Part shown: piece after piece, positions 16,358 through 25,267 of the stretch
Numbering within the stretch: the first letter of the stretch is position 1
How the letters are laid out: each line of letters begins with the position of its first letter
From: JAEZKC01 sp046546375
GTDB lineage: Bacteria > Fibrobacterota > Chitinivibrionia > Chitinivibrionales > Chitinispirillaceae
Assembly (NCBI GenBank): GCA_046546375.1
Contig: JBKGXV010000006.1
Location: 1 to 64,000 of the forward strand
Reading direction: 5' to 3'
DNA: 64,000 bases
Translations under genes and position numbers: made by a program
Notes under the pieces: generated by a model
The model's database searches: none
Told to the model about the DNA's origin: nothing
The model's input: the letters and a program-made list of their open reading frames with translations, nothing else

Positions 16358-18028
16358 CTACGAAACAACCGTTAACGCCTGCGGCACCACCCTGAAATCC
16401 ATCGGACTCCGTCCGAATGGTTCACCATCAATGTGGACATAATGCCGCCCCTGTCTGAATACCTTTACGTGTCTGCCCAGAAAGTAGTCCACGTTGGCAT
16501 GGTCGGTGATGTCGCCTTTGTAAAAACCCCATACATACCCCAGAAAACTCAACAGATGCCTGTCTTTCATGATTATCACATCGAGTAAACCGTCATCCAG
16601 TTTCGCATTTGAGGAAAGAGTCATGTTGGAGCTGTAGTATTTCCCGTTTGCGATAAATACGATAAAGCCGCTTCTGATTACCGGCTGATCATCAATGCTT
16701 AAGCGGATGGGTGCGAATCTGTAGCGGATCAGATTTTTCAGACCTATCAGAATATAGGCAGCAGCCCCCATCACCTTTTTCAGCCCTTTATCGGCCTGGT
16801 TGACTATGTAGGCATCGAAACCCACGCCTGCAAGACAGGTGAAAAACCGGTCTGAAGCTTTTCCCAGATCGATCCGTCTGGTTTCGCCTCTGGCAATCAA
16901 TTGACATGCGGATCGGATCTCCATGGGGATGTTCAGGTTTATCGCGTATACATTGACTGTTCCTAAAGGAATGACCCCCAGAGCTGTGCGGGAACCGGCC
17001 AGCCCGTTCACAACCGCATTAATGGTTCCGTCTCCCCCTGCAGCAATCACCAGATCATATCCATGTTCGCTGCAGAATCGGGCTGTCTGCGTTGCTTCGA
17101 GTGGACTTTTGGTTTCACTGATTTCCGGATACATGCCGAATTCGTTAAGATAGCCTGTGATTGTGTCGGTGTAGTTCACTTTGTCTTTGGAAACATCTAG
17201 AGAACGCGTTCTGATTCCAAGCGCTTTCTTGAGAAAATCCGGAAGCTGTAACCCTGCACCGGAGTAAGGATTGATGACGAGTCTTATTTTCTTGAACTTG
17301 GGATGCCAAGGGTTGGGTAGAATGTTCTCTGCATACTGTAAATCTTTTCTGTTACGAATGCTGAAGGCCGCTTGAGGATAGGGGAGCTCAAAGTAGCGGA
17401 TCCGAGAAGGATTCCTTTCGATAAAACTCTGTTCCACAGCTGCCACAGCAGGAAAGATCACTCCGGAATCAGACAGCGGATCTTTTTCCTTGTTCAACTG
17501 TCCGAGTCTGTGCATTGCACCAGGAATCATCCCAGAGGTTCTGCTGAATGCAAACACCCCCGGAATCATCTTTCTGTTCTCCCATTCCACAGTTGCAGAG
17601 CGGTGAAATCCACATTTCAGTCTTCGGGGTGAAATCAGCGGAATAGCAATGTCCGCTTGCGATTTCATGAACAGTTCACAGGCTCTGTCAATTATTCCGG
17701 GTGTCAGAAAAACCGCTTCGCAAGGTGTTATCAGGTGGCCGCTGCTCTGCGTATCCGTGTTTCTGAAAAGTCCGGCAATATTTTCAAGCGTTGCCGTTGA
17801 CGGTGATATCCTTTTGGTTATAAACCGCTTGCTGAAAAGCTCATCCACTTTATCCGGACCTATTATCTTTATACTCTTTATATATTTTGACTCCTGAAGA
17901 GCCTCCACGACCCAGTCAAGAAATGGCTTTCCATGCAGAGGAACAAGTGCCGAATGGGTAATCTGAGCATCGTTGCTCAAATCTCCGGCCTGGTCCGCAG
18001 CTAAAACGAGAGCTTCAATTTCCCGCAT
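16358..18028 (-). CDS. Fusion: degenerate MobA-like nucleotidyltransferase + diacylglycerol/lipid kinase
   Basis: A 556-residue protein in two parts. Residues 1 to about 235 have the layout of a MobA-like NTP-transferase (EALVLAAD start, ALVPLHGKPFLDWVVEAL, then a HLITPCEAVFLTP segment), but the glycine/arginine signature loop (LAAGxGxRxG) reads LAADQAGD and the usual metal-binding Asp region reads TPCEAVF. Residues about 245-556 are a YegS/DgkB-type lipid kinase: LVINPYSGAG, GGDGTINAVVNGL (about 327-340), LGVIPLGTVNVYA, and a C-terminal HIDGEPFG. The kinase half should phosphorylate diacylglycerol or a related lipid; the first half may be a non-catalytic sensor. The gene starts 14 bp after ligD. 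Confidence 0.85.
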   Translation of the reverse strand: MREIEALVLAADQAGDLSNDAQITHSALVPLHGKPFLDWVVEALQESKYIKSIKIIGPDKVDELFSKRFITKRISPSTATLENIAGLFRNTDTQSSGHLITPCEAVFLTPGIIDRACELFMKSQADIAIPLISPRRLKCGFHRSATVEWENRKMIPGVFAFSRTSGMIPGAMHRLGQLNKEKDPLSDSGVIFPAVAAVEQSFIERNPSRIRYFELPYPQAAFSIRNRKDLQYAENILPNPWHPKFKKIRLVINPYSGAGLQLPDFLKKALGIRTRSLDVSKDKVNYTDTITGYLNEFGMYPEISETKSPLEATQTARFCSEHGYDLVIAAGGDGTINAVVNGLAGSRTALGVIPLGTVNVYAINLNIPMEIRSACQLIARGETRRIDLGKASDRFFTCLAGVGFDAYIVNQADKGLKKVMGAAAYILIGLKNLIRYRFAPIRLSIDDQPVIRSGFIVFIANGKYYSSNMTLSSNAKLDDGLLDVIIMKDRHLLSFLGYVWGFYKGDITDHANVDYFLGRHVKVFRQGRHYVHIDGEPFGRSPMDFRVVPQALTVVS

Positions 18029-18042
18029 CGCGTTTCTCCCAA

Positions 18043-20556
18043 TTACGTGTTGCTGAACAGTTTTTTCAGTCTCTCCAGAGCCGCCGACATATCTATTCCT
18101 TTGCCCAGAACAGGCCTCCAGAGATCCCCTAGCTCTTCAAGCCTTTTAGTCATGGTTTGCATGTTGTAATTAAAAGGATCAAGATTCTTATTTACTTCAT
18201 CCCAGTGCAGTGGAGCAGAAACGGGAGCACCGGGGCGGGGGCGCAGAGAATAGGCACTGGCCATCGTTTTGCCTTTTGTATTCTGGAGATAATCCAGATA
18301 CACCTTCCCTTTTCTTTTTGAAGGCAGTCTTTCCAGGCTGGTAATGGAAGGCAGTTCTTTGTTAACTAACATACACACAAGCATCGCAAACTGGCGTGAT
18401 TGATCATAGGTATAACGCGCCTGGAGGGGGGTGAACACATGAAGACCTGTAGCTCCGGAAGTTTTGACATAATGCGGGATGTCGATTTGATTCAATACCG
18501 TATGCACCGCTTTTGCAGCCTCCACAACATAAAAGAAAGGGCATTCAAGCGGGTCCAGATCAATCACCATCACATCAGGGTAGTCGAGGCTTGAAATCCG
18601 GCTTACCCAGGGATTTATTTCGATTGCTCCGAGGTTGGCAATGTATATCAGACTCGCCTCATCCTGACATACCAGATACCTGATGTTATCCTTTCCCTCT
18701 CCGGATTCGACTGTCACGGTTTCAACCCATTCCGGTACAGTTTCCATATCTTTGTGAAAGAAATGTTTCCCTTTGATCCCGTCCGGGAATCTATGCAGCG
18801 ATTGGGGACGATCCCTGAGATGAGGAAGAATCCATTCGGCAACAGTTCTGTAGTAATTGATCATCTCACCTTTGGTGATATTTTCATCCGGCCAATAAAC
18901 TTTATCCGCATTAGTCACCGAAACCGGCTTGCTGTCAATATTCAGTTTCTGCTCTTTGGTCATCGGTGCAAAACGTGGTTGGGGTTTTGAAGGTATTTCA
19001 CGGACTACCGATTGTGGATTCTTATCCTCTCTGAAACCCAGGAATACGGGATGTCTCATGATACCATCGTCTGTCCAGTCAGAAAATTTAACCATACAGA
19101 CAAGCTCTGGCCGAATCCAGTGAACCTGTTCCTGTCTGGGCAGTTTCTCTTTGAATGGACAACGCCCTGTAATCATTTCATTCAGTTTTTCCCTGATCTC
19201 AACGAGTTGCGCATCAGAGAATCCACCGCCCACATTTCCTATGTAGTTAAGTCGATCATTTTCATATACACCGACGACAAGCGATCCCAGTCCCTTTCTG
19301 CCACCCTTGGGTTCGGTAAACCCGCCAATAACAGCTTCCTGCTGTTTCACGATTTTGATTTTGCGCCAATGCCAGCTTCTGGAATTTGTGATGTAAGGAC
19401 TGCCGCTCTCTTTTGCTACAATACCTTCCAGACCAAGCTTTTTCGCACTCTCATAAAATGCTTTTCCAGTTTTCTCTATATGTGCGTTATATTTTATGTG
19501 ATCGAGTTCCGGAAGAACTGATCGCAGAAGCCGCTTTCTTTTGTGAAGGGGGAGGCCGGTAAGATCGTGCCCTTCGAAATAAAGGAGGTCGAAAACGTAG
19601 TAAACCAGCACTCCCCGGGGATTGCTCCGGTAGTTCTGAAGAGCCCCGAAATCCGATCTGCCTTCGCTGTCCAGTACCACTATTTCTCCGTCAAATACCG
19701 CCTCAAATTGTAGATTTCCCAAGTCCCGCGCCACAGGAGGATAGTGATCTATAAAACTTTTTCCGTTTCTTGAATAAAGTCCGACCGCACCATGAAGACA
19801 TTCCGCAACAGCTCTGTAACCATCCCACTTTATTTCGAATAACCACCCCTCCTTATCGAATGGCTTCTCCACGAGTTGGGCAAGCATCGGACGCACCGGT
19901 CCTGTGAAATCGCTGCGCGGCGCATCTTCGAGCACTTCCCGGAACGGAACTGATCCAGCCGTATCGGAATTTTTTGTACCGATCTTAATCTCCTCCATGG
20001 ACAACCCGCTTCGAGCGGATCGGTTCTCTCTGAGCACATCTTCTTTTTCACTGGAGAACTCATCTGTTTTCTTGAGCAGCAACCAGCTGTTTTCCCCTTT
20101 CCCCGACATCTTCACCAGGTGGAACATTCCCTTGAGTCTTTCTCCCTCAAGAGAGAATACAGCATTCCCTTTGGACAACCCGTTTGCGAAAGCCCTCTCT
20201 GTATTCTCTTTGCCCTCTTTACCCGGAACGGAGTAGTATCCCTCGTCCCAAATCATAACAGTTCCGGCACCGTAGCTTCCTTCAGGAATAACGCCTTCGA
20301 AGTTGCGGTAGTCAAATGGGTGATCCTCCACCATCATGGCGAGTCTTTTCTGTCCGGGGTCAAGAGACGGTCCCTTGGGAACAGCCCAGCTCTTAAGTAC
20401 TCCATCTACTTCCAGCCGCAGATCATAGTGCAGATGACTGGCACGGTGTTTCTGAATGACAAAGCGGGGTTTTCCCTCAAAATTCCCGCTCTGTCCCGGA
20501 GCGGGTTCGGAGGTTTTGCTGAAATCCCTTTTCTTTTTATATTCGTCAAGCTGCAT
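18043..20556 (-). CDS. ligD: Multidomain ATP-dependent DNA ligase LigD (NHEJ)
   Basis: An 837-residue end-joining ligase with domain order phosphoesterase, ligase, polymerase (as in Pseudomonas LigD). The 3'-phosphoesterase (1 to about 150) shows HLHYDLRLE, HPFDYRNFEG and PEGSYGAG. The adenylation domain has the catalytic lysine in EIKWDGYR (K243) and an OB region ending near QVHWIRPELV. The primase-like polymerase (about 555-837) has KVYWPDENITKGEMI, HRFPDGIKGKHFFHKD and the metal site VMVIDLDP. It overlaps ku by 11 bp, so both are co-translated and act together in double-strand-break repair. Confidence 0.97.
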   Translation of the reverse strand: MQLDEYKKKRDFSKTSEPAPGQSGNFEGKPRFVIQKHRASHLHYDLRLEVDGVLKSWAVPKGPSLDPGQKRLAMMVEDHPFDYRNFEGVIPEGSYGAGTVMIWDEGYYSVPGKEGKENTERAFANGLSKGNAVFSLEGERLKGMFHLVKMSGKGENSWLLLKKTDEFSSEKEDVLRENRSARSGLSMEEIKIGTKNSDTAGSVPFREVLEDAPRSDFTGPVRPMLAQLVEKPFDKEGWLFEIKWDGYRAVAECLHGAVGLYSRNGKSFIDHYPPVARDLGNLQFEAVFDGEIVVLDSEGRSDFGALQNYRSNPRGVLVYYVFDLLYFEGHDLTGLPLHKRKRLLRSVLPELDHIKYNAHIEKTGKAFYESAKKLGLEGIVAKESGSPYITNSRSWHWRKIKIVKQQEAVIGGFTEPKGGRKGLGSLVVGVYENDRLNYIGNVGGGFSDAQLVEIREKLNEMITGRCPFKEKLPRQEQVHWIRPELVCMVKFSDWTDDGIMRHPVFLGFREDKNPQSVVREIPSKPQPRFAPMTKEQKLNIDSKPVSVTNADKVYWPDENITKGEMINYYRTVAEWILPHLRDRPQSLHRFPDGIKGKHFFHKDMETVPEWVETVTVESGEGKDNIRYLVCQDEASLIYIANLGAIEINPWVSRISSLDYPDVMVIDLDPLECPFFYVVEAAKAVHTVLNQIDIPHYVKTSGATGLHVFTPLQARYTYDQSRQFAMLVCMLVNKELPSITSLERLPSKRKGKVYLDYLQNTKGKTMASAYSLRPRPGAPVSAPLHWDEVNKNLDPFNYNMQTMTKRLEELGDLWRPVLGKGIDMSAALERLKKLFSNT

Positions 20557-21337
20557 TTTTCTGCTTTTTAGCCACTTCCAGGCTTTCAGAAAGTCTTGAG
20601 AACAGATCCGTTACGCCGCTAGGCACCGGTTCCTCCCTGACCGGCTCGGGTGTCTTCCCCTCCACCTTTTCCTGAATGATTCGTTTGAGATCTTCATAAT
20701 AAGTGTCGTGGTACTGCTCAGGTTTCCAGGGCTCGGAAAGCTGTTCGATCAGACTGACCGCCATTTCCATCTCCTTCGGGGCAACGGATTCCTCCCCTTT
20801 GGAGGGAAGGTCAAGTTCTTTACTGGAACGGATTTCATCTGCGAAACGCATCTGATTCAAAATGATCACATCCTCCTCAGCTTTTACCAATGCCATATGT
20901 TCCTTGGTTTTCATCACATACCGTGCGATTCCTACCTTGCCGCTTTTACGCATGGCTTCCCTCAGAAGCACATATGCCTTTTTTGCCTCTCTCACGGGTT
21001 CCAGATAATAGGGTTTCTCGAGAAATTTCTGATCTATTTCATCTCCCTTGGTGAACCCCACAATTTCAATGGTCTGGGTCTTTTTGACATTAGCCCGCTT
21101 GAAATCATCTTTTTCCAGCACGACATAATCGTTTTTCCGGTACTGATATCCCTTCACGACATCTCCAAAAGGAACTTCTTCCCCAGTATCCTTGCATACC
21201 CTTACATACCCTATTCTGCAGCGATCGCTGCGCCGCAGCATATCGAAATTGATTTTATGGGTTTTTGTGGCATCATAAAGTTTAACCGGGATGTAGATCA
21301 GCCCGAAGCTGATTGCACCTGACCAGATAGATCGCAT
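20546..21337 (-). CDS. ku: DNA end-binding protein Ku
   Basis: A 263-residue bacterial Ku that threads onto broken DNA ends and recruits LigD. The core begins MRSIWSGAISFGLIYIPVKL and continues with YQYRKNDYVVLEKDDF, KPYYLEPVREAKKAYVLLREA and GKVGIARYVMKTKEHMAL, all standard. A basic/charged C-terminal tail follows. It begins 12 bp after the aldolase stop with a GGGGGG ribosome binding site, and overlaps ligD by 11 bp. Confidence 0.97.
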   Translation of the reverse strand: MRSIWSGAISFGLIYIPVKLYDATKTHKINFDMLRRSDRCRIGYVRVCKDTGEEVPFGDVVKGYQYRKNDYVVLEKDDFKRANVKKTQTIEIVGFTKGDEIDQKFLEKPYYLEPVREAKKAYVLLREAMRKSGKVGIARYVMKTKEHMALVKAEEDVIILNQMRFADEIRSSKELDLPSKGEESVAPKEMEMAVSLIEQLSEPWKPEQYHDTYYEDLKRIIQEKVEGKTPEPVREEPVPSGVTDLFSRLSESLEVAKKQKNAA

Positions 21338-21349
21338 ACGCCCCCCTGT

Positions 21350-22381
21350 TCATGAGGAGAATTCATTCTCCATGGAATCGATGTAGCTGCCGCTGCTCGC
21401 TGCACTGTTGCAGCGGGCTCTGTGAACAAATACACTCTGAGCTTCCGGTTCGTTTTCTCTGCGCCCCTTCCAGATATCCATGGGCTGCTGCTGAAGAGCG
21501 CGGGAAAAGGAGAAGGTCAGTTTCCAAGGATTCCCCACCATTCTGTTCATCGCATTGAGATGACGGGTGGCGTGAACAGATTCCTGTCCTCCTGAAAGAA
21601 AGGCAATGCCGGGTACGGCAGCAGGTACCGTGCGTCGCAGAGTGCGAATAGTGGCATTGGCCACCTCCTCGGCATTTGACTGTACGGTTGAATTCTTTCC
21701 GGGTACCACCATGTTTGGTTTAAGTATCAGCCCTTCAAAAAACACTTTGTGTTCGCGCAGGATTTCGAAAAGAATTCCCAGTGTTTTTTCAGTCGCTCTC
21801 TCGCAGGCACTGATATCGTGGTTGCCATCCATGAGGACTTCGGGTTCCACTATGGGAACGATTTCATTTTCCTGACACAGCGCGGCGTATCTGGCCAGTG
21901 CTTCAGCGTTGGCTTTAATGCACAGGTCGGAAGGCGTTTTATCACTGATGGAGAGGACTGCCCGCCATTTGGCGAAACGTGCTCCCAGACTTCTGTACTC
22001 CACCAGCCGTTCTCTCAAACCGTCCAGACCCTCCGTCACCATTTCTCCCGAAAAGAAGGGGAGAGGCTTGGTTCCCTTATCCACCTTTATTCCGGGGATT
22101 ATTCCCCGGTCCGTGAGAAAAGCGGTTAAGGCTTTTCCCTCTTCGGTTTTCTGGCGGATGGTTTCGTCAAAAAGAATAACTCCGGAGATGAAATGTTCGA
22201 GGTCCGATGCGGAAAAGAGCATCCGTCTGTATTCTCTGCGGGTTTCCGGGGTGGAATCCACATTGATTTTCTGAAAGCGTTTGGTAATGGTACCGGTGCT
22301 TTCATCGGCAGCGAGAATGCCTTTGCCTTCAGCTGTAAGGGCCGAGGCCGTTGCGGTCAGAGTGTTGTAGCGTTGTTCCAT
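21350..22381 (-). CDS. Class I fructose-bisphosphate aldolase
   Basis: A 343-residue aldolase of the eukaryote-like class I family, splitting fructose 1,6-bisphosphate by a Schiff base. GKGILAADESTGTI, the active-site lysine region RFAKWRAVLSI, PIVEPEVLMDG, the Schiff-base lysine in GLILKPNMVVPG and FLSGGQE are all conserved. The final residues are not the usual Tyr-ending tail. Start: ATG with a strong AAAGGAGGAAT site, which can be masked by an upstream hairpin (22385-22409). The stop is only 12 bp from ku, so a glycolytic enzyme is transcribed with NHEJ genes. Confidence 0.96.
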   Translation of the reverse strand: MEQRYNTLTATASALTAEGKGILAADESTGTITKRFQKINVDSTPETRREYRRMLFSASDLEHFISGVILFDETIRQKTEEGKALTAFLTDRGIIPGIKVDKGTKPLPFFSGEMVTEGLDGLRERLVEYRSLGARFAKWRAVLSISDKTPSDLCIKANAEALARYAALCQENEIVPIVEPEVLMDGNHDISACERATEKTLGILFEILREHKVFFEGLILKPNMVVPGKNSTVQSNAEEVANATIRTLRRTVPAAVPGIAFLSGGQESVHATRHLNAMNRMVGNPWKLTFSFSRALQQQPMDIWKGRRENEPEAQSVFVHRARCNSAASSGSYIDSMENEFSS

Positions 22382-22384
22382 AGA

Positions 22385-22409
22385 ATTCCTCCTTTATGAT
22401 AAGAGGAAT
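22385..22409 (-). promoter_or_regulatory. Hairpin overlapping the aldolase ribosome binding site
   Basis: On the minus-strand transcript ATTCCTC (22409-22403) pairs with GAGGAAT (22391-22385), a seven-bp stem with an 11-base loop. The right arm is part of the AGGAGGAAT ribosome binding site four bases from the aldolase start codon, so folding would hide it. It may be a thermosensor-like or protein-controlled translational switch; this is inference. Confidence 0.4.
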
Positions 22410-22492
22410 CCAGCAAGAATGCGGCCAATTGGGGGGCTCCGGTGAAAAAATAATTCAGCAGTGATTCCCCTTTAAGGAGAAAATGTACGGGC

Positions 22493-23935
22493 CTATTCGC
22501 CCCGTTTCTTCACTCTGATATGAGCCTTTACACTGGCTTGTTTTTCACTCAGGACCACTCCCGGTGGGGCAATCACCGCCAGCTTAACGGTCGAACTCCG
22601 TTTGATATCGGACAGATCAAGAGGCTCTGTGTTTAAAAACGCAGGCTTGAATTTTCCATGTTGAGGGTACATCAGCCTGAGCGAATCCGGCTGGCTCTCC
22701 AGCTTTTCCAAAACAAGATCTTCGTCGAGTTTGCCTTCGGTTTCGATTTTTACCGGAATATGTGCCGGGATGGTCTTCTGGGCAGTTATGGAAATCGTAC
22801 GCGGGGTGATTTGACTGACACTGAGGCCGGAGGGAATATCTATATCCTTGTCGCTGATGATCACAGTCTGTTTTCCTTCATTCAGTTTGCTCATGTCCAC
22901 CGAAGCGGCCAAAGCAGCCTGGTCAAAAAGAAAAAGCCGCTCAGATCCGCTCAGGGAGACTTTTACTTCAGTTGTTTTGGGTTCCTCGATAATCCAGTTT
23001 GAAGGGACATTTTTGTAAACAACCGGAATCGTAAAACTTCTGTTGACCGTATCGGATCTATAGGCGAACATGAACCAGATTACGAAAGAAAGCGCGGCGG
23101 CGGTCATTTTCAGACCCGGGTTGCGGAACAGAATCCTTTTCTTTCCATTACCTGAGGGGAAAATACCACTGTAGAAAAGTTCCAACTTTCTCTGCAGCTC
23201 AGATGGGTTGATCTTCTCCAGTTTTCCTCTTCGGGCAAGAGTTATGGTTCCCCTTTCTTCCGAAACTGCAATGACACAGGCATCACTTCGCTCGGACAAA
23301 CCCAGGGCTGCGGTATGACGGGTTCCGCTTTGGCCTACCTCCGAATCGTTCAGAGACAGAGGTAGTCTGACACCGAATTTATCTATGCGTTCACCCTCCA
23401 CTATGACCGCTCCGTCATGGTTGGGGGTGAGCGGGTGGAAAATGCTGTATAGCAGCGAGGGACTTATTCTTCCATTCAGGGAAATTCCTCCGCTCAGGTG
23501 CCTCTCAAGACAATCCTTTCCTTTAAGCACGATGAGTGCGCCGATTTTTTCCGAGGCCATGCGTTTTATACTGTCCACCAGACTTTCCAGAGTTCGGTTT
23601 GAAGCTAGAAGGTTGTGTTTCGATTTCAGGCTCCCTATTCTGGAAAGTCTCTCTATGGCCATGCGGATATCATCCTGGAAGATCAGAACAAGTGCAATCA
23701 GGGCAGCCGTGAGTCCCGCATGAAAAAGCATTGATGTCATATACATATTCAGAAAACGCGCAAGTCCGAAAACCGAAAGAACCACCATCACGCCGATGAT
23801 CACGGATCGAGATGCGCGGCGTTTGAGCCAGGTGAGAATCAAATAGAGCAGAATGGTAATTATTGCCATGTCGAAGACATCGGCAGCGCGAATGCTGGAC
23901 AGAAGTAGTTTGATAGAAGAAATCACAAAGTACAC
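22493..23935 (-). CDS. Diadenylate cyclase CdaA fused to YbbR (CdaR-like) domains
   Basis: A 480-residue protein joining two proteins usually encoded by neighbouring genes. Residues about 20-85 hold CdaA-type membrane helices. The DAC domain (about 95-250) makes c-di-AMP from two ATP; the DGA motif is present (HDGAVIVEG, about residue 181), but the second motif reads GTRHTAALG where RHR is usual. A further membrane helix (about 277-294) leads into YbbR repeats (295-480) predicted outside the membrane. In Bacillus and Listeria, CdaR regulates CdaA as a separate protein. Start is a GTG with no clear ribosome binding site and could be a few codons away. It stands between the PfkB gene and the aldolase on the same strand. 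Confidence 0.85.
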   Translation of the reverse strand: MYFVISSIKLLLSSIRAADVFDMAIITILLYLILTWLKRRASRSVIIGVMVVLSVFGLARFLNMYMTSMLFHAGLTAALIALVLIFQDDIRMAIERLSRIGSLKSKHNLLASNRTLESLVDSIKRMASEKIGALIVLKGKDCLERHLSGGISLNGRISPSLLYSIFHPLTPNHDGAVIVEGERIDKFGVRLPLSLNDSEVGQSGTRHTAALGLSERSDACVIAVSEERGTITLARRGKLEKINPSELQRKLELFYSGIFPSGNGKKRILFRNPGLKMTAAALSFVIWFMFAYRSDTVNRSFTIPVVYKNVPSNWIIEEPKTTEVKVSLSGSERLFLFDQAALAASVDMSKLNEGKQTVIISDKDIDIPSGLSVSQITPRTISITAQKTIPAHIPVKIETEGKLDEDLVLEKLESQPDSLRLMYPQHGKFKPAFLNTEPLDLSDIKRSSTVKLAVIAPPGVVLSEKQASVKAHIRVKKRGE

Positions 23936-24046
23936 CGGGTAAAGTGAATGGTATGAGACCTGTTGTTCAGACGGATTGGCGTGTCTGCAGCTGAATTCCG
24001 TTTCGGTAACAGCTCTATTGCATTCTCTTTGAAAGTTATTCCTGTT

Positions 24047-25063
24047 TTAACTTGAAAGGCGGGAATCTGTTGGAAGCAGCTTTTTGACCCGTGCCCATCC
24101 CTCATCGGGAATATCCGCACCAAGCACCTGGCACACTTCATAGCCGCATTGTGAGCCGAGATTGCCGCAGGTTTCAATGTCGTAGCCTTTGACCAAGCCG
24201 TAGAGAAAACCGGAAGCCCACAGATCTCCTGCTCCGGTAGTGTCTATCGCCTCACCACTGCCGCATGCGGCAATTTTGTGAATTTTGCCTTTGTGAGCAA
24301 TTAGGCTGCCTTTTTTGCCCACTTTCACTACAGCTATTTGGGCTTGCTTTGCCAGTGAAGAGATGGCTTCGTCTTTATTTCTGAAACCGGTAAATGCAGC
24401 GGCTTCATCCTCATTGGCTATGAGGATATCTACATAATCACTCATGATCTCTTCCAGAAGCTCTCGCGACTCTTCCACTATTGTATAGCTGGCCAGATCC
24501 AGAGAAACGAATGCGCCGGCCTTTTTGGCAGCTCTCAGAGAAGCTTTCAGAAGCTGGGGGTTAAAAAGAAGATAGCCTTCGATGTGAACCAGTACAGAGT
24601 CTTCGAAATGATCTGCCGAGATTTCCTCCGGGAGAGTTTCCGAGGAAGCACCCAGATAGGTAAGCATTGATCGCTGGGCATCGGGGGTCACGATTGAGAG
24701 TACATGTCCGGTAGGTGATTTTGAAGAAAGGAGAAACGGTTCCACATTGCTGCTTTTAAGACTCTGTTCCAGTTCTCGTCCCAGTTCATCATCACCTCTT
24801 TTGCCGATGAAGCGGGCATTTCCTCCCAGCTTTCCGATCCCCACAATAGTATTGCAGGCTGATCCTCCGGGTACCACGCTGGGCTTGTTGCCGGATTTGG
24901 AAAGAACACTGGTTATGTGGGTATGATCAGCGATCACCATTCCGCCCTTTTGTGCTCCGGAGGAGAGCAGAAAGTCATCAGATTCAAGAAGGCACAGATC
25001 CATGAGAGCAGATCCGATTGCAGCGACTTTGTTGCGATTGGGCTGGGTAGTCGGGATGATCAT
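24047..25063 (-). CDS. PfkB-family kinase, adenosine-kinase-like
   Basis: A 338-residue ribokinase-fold enzyme that phosphorylates a sugar or nucleoside with ATP. Family marks: GSALMDLCL at the start, VVPGGSACNTIVGIGKLGG and FIGKRGDDELGRELE in the first third, and the anion-hole/catalytic DTTGAGDLWASGFLYG near residue 290. It is closest in pattern to the bacterial adenosine-kinase-like branch; the exact substrate is uncertain. The frame is open to 25225, but the ATG at 25063 has CTGGAG seven bases upstream and starts the conserved fold. It is first in the minus-strand block and divergent from a GT4 gene. Confidence 0.88.
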   Translation of the reverse strand: MIIPTTQPNRNKVAAIGSALMDLCLLESDDFLLSSGAQKGGMVIADHTHITSVLSKSGNKPSVVPGGSACNTIVGIGKLGGNARFIGKRGDDELGRELEQSLKSSNVEPFLLSSKSPTGHVLSIVTPDAQRSMLTYLGASSETLPEEISADHFEDSVLVHIEGYLLFNPQLLKASLRAAKKAGAFVSLDLASYTIVEESRELLEEIMSDYVDILIANEDEAAAFTGFRNKDEAISSLAKQAQIAVVKVGKKGSLIAHKGKIHKIAACGSGEAIDTTGAGDLWASGFLYGLVKGYDIETCGNLGSQCGYEVCQVLGADIPDEGWARVKKLLPTDSRLSS

Positions 25064-25123
25064 TTGTGCTCCAGAGATTTTTTTTGAGTGTTGGAAATTT
25101 GCCTGAGAGAAGAAAAATAGATT

Positions 25124-25140
25124 GGGAGGGGGGGAGGGGG
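25124..25140 (+). repeat. G-tract with quadruplex potential
   Basis: Runs of three, seven and five G separated by single A residues lie between the divergent PfkB and GT4 genes, 61 bp from the PfkB start codon. Enough G triplets are present for one G-quadruplex on the plus strand. Confidence 0.5.
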
Positions 25141-25267
25141 CAAAGAGAAAGTGATGTCTCGGTTGTGATCTGTTGATCCCGAAGCGATTCACCAAAAGGG
25201 CAAAACTGGCCCCCAAACCTCTCAAAAATCTATATTTCCTTTCGACCCCTGAATTTTTCCCTTAAAT

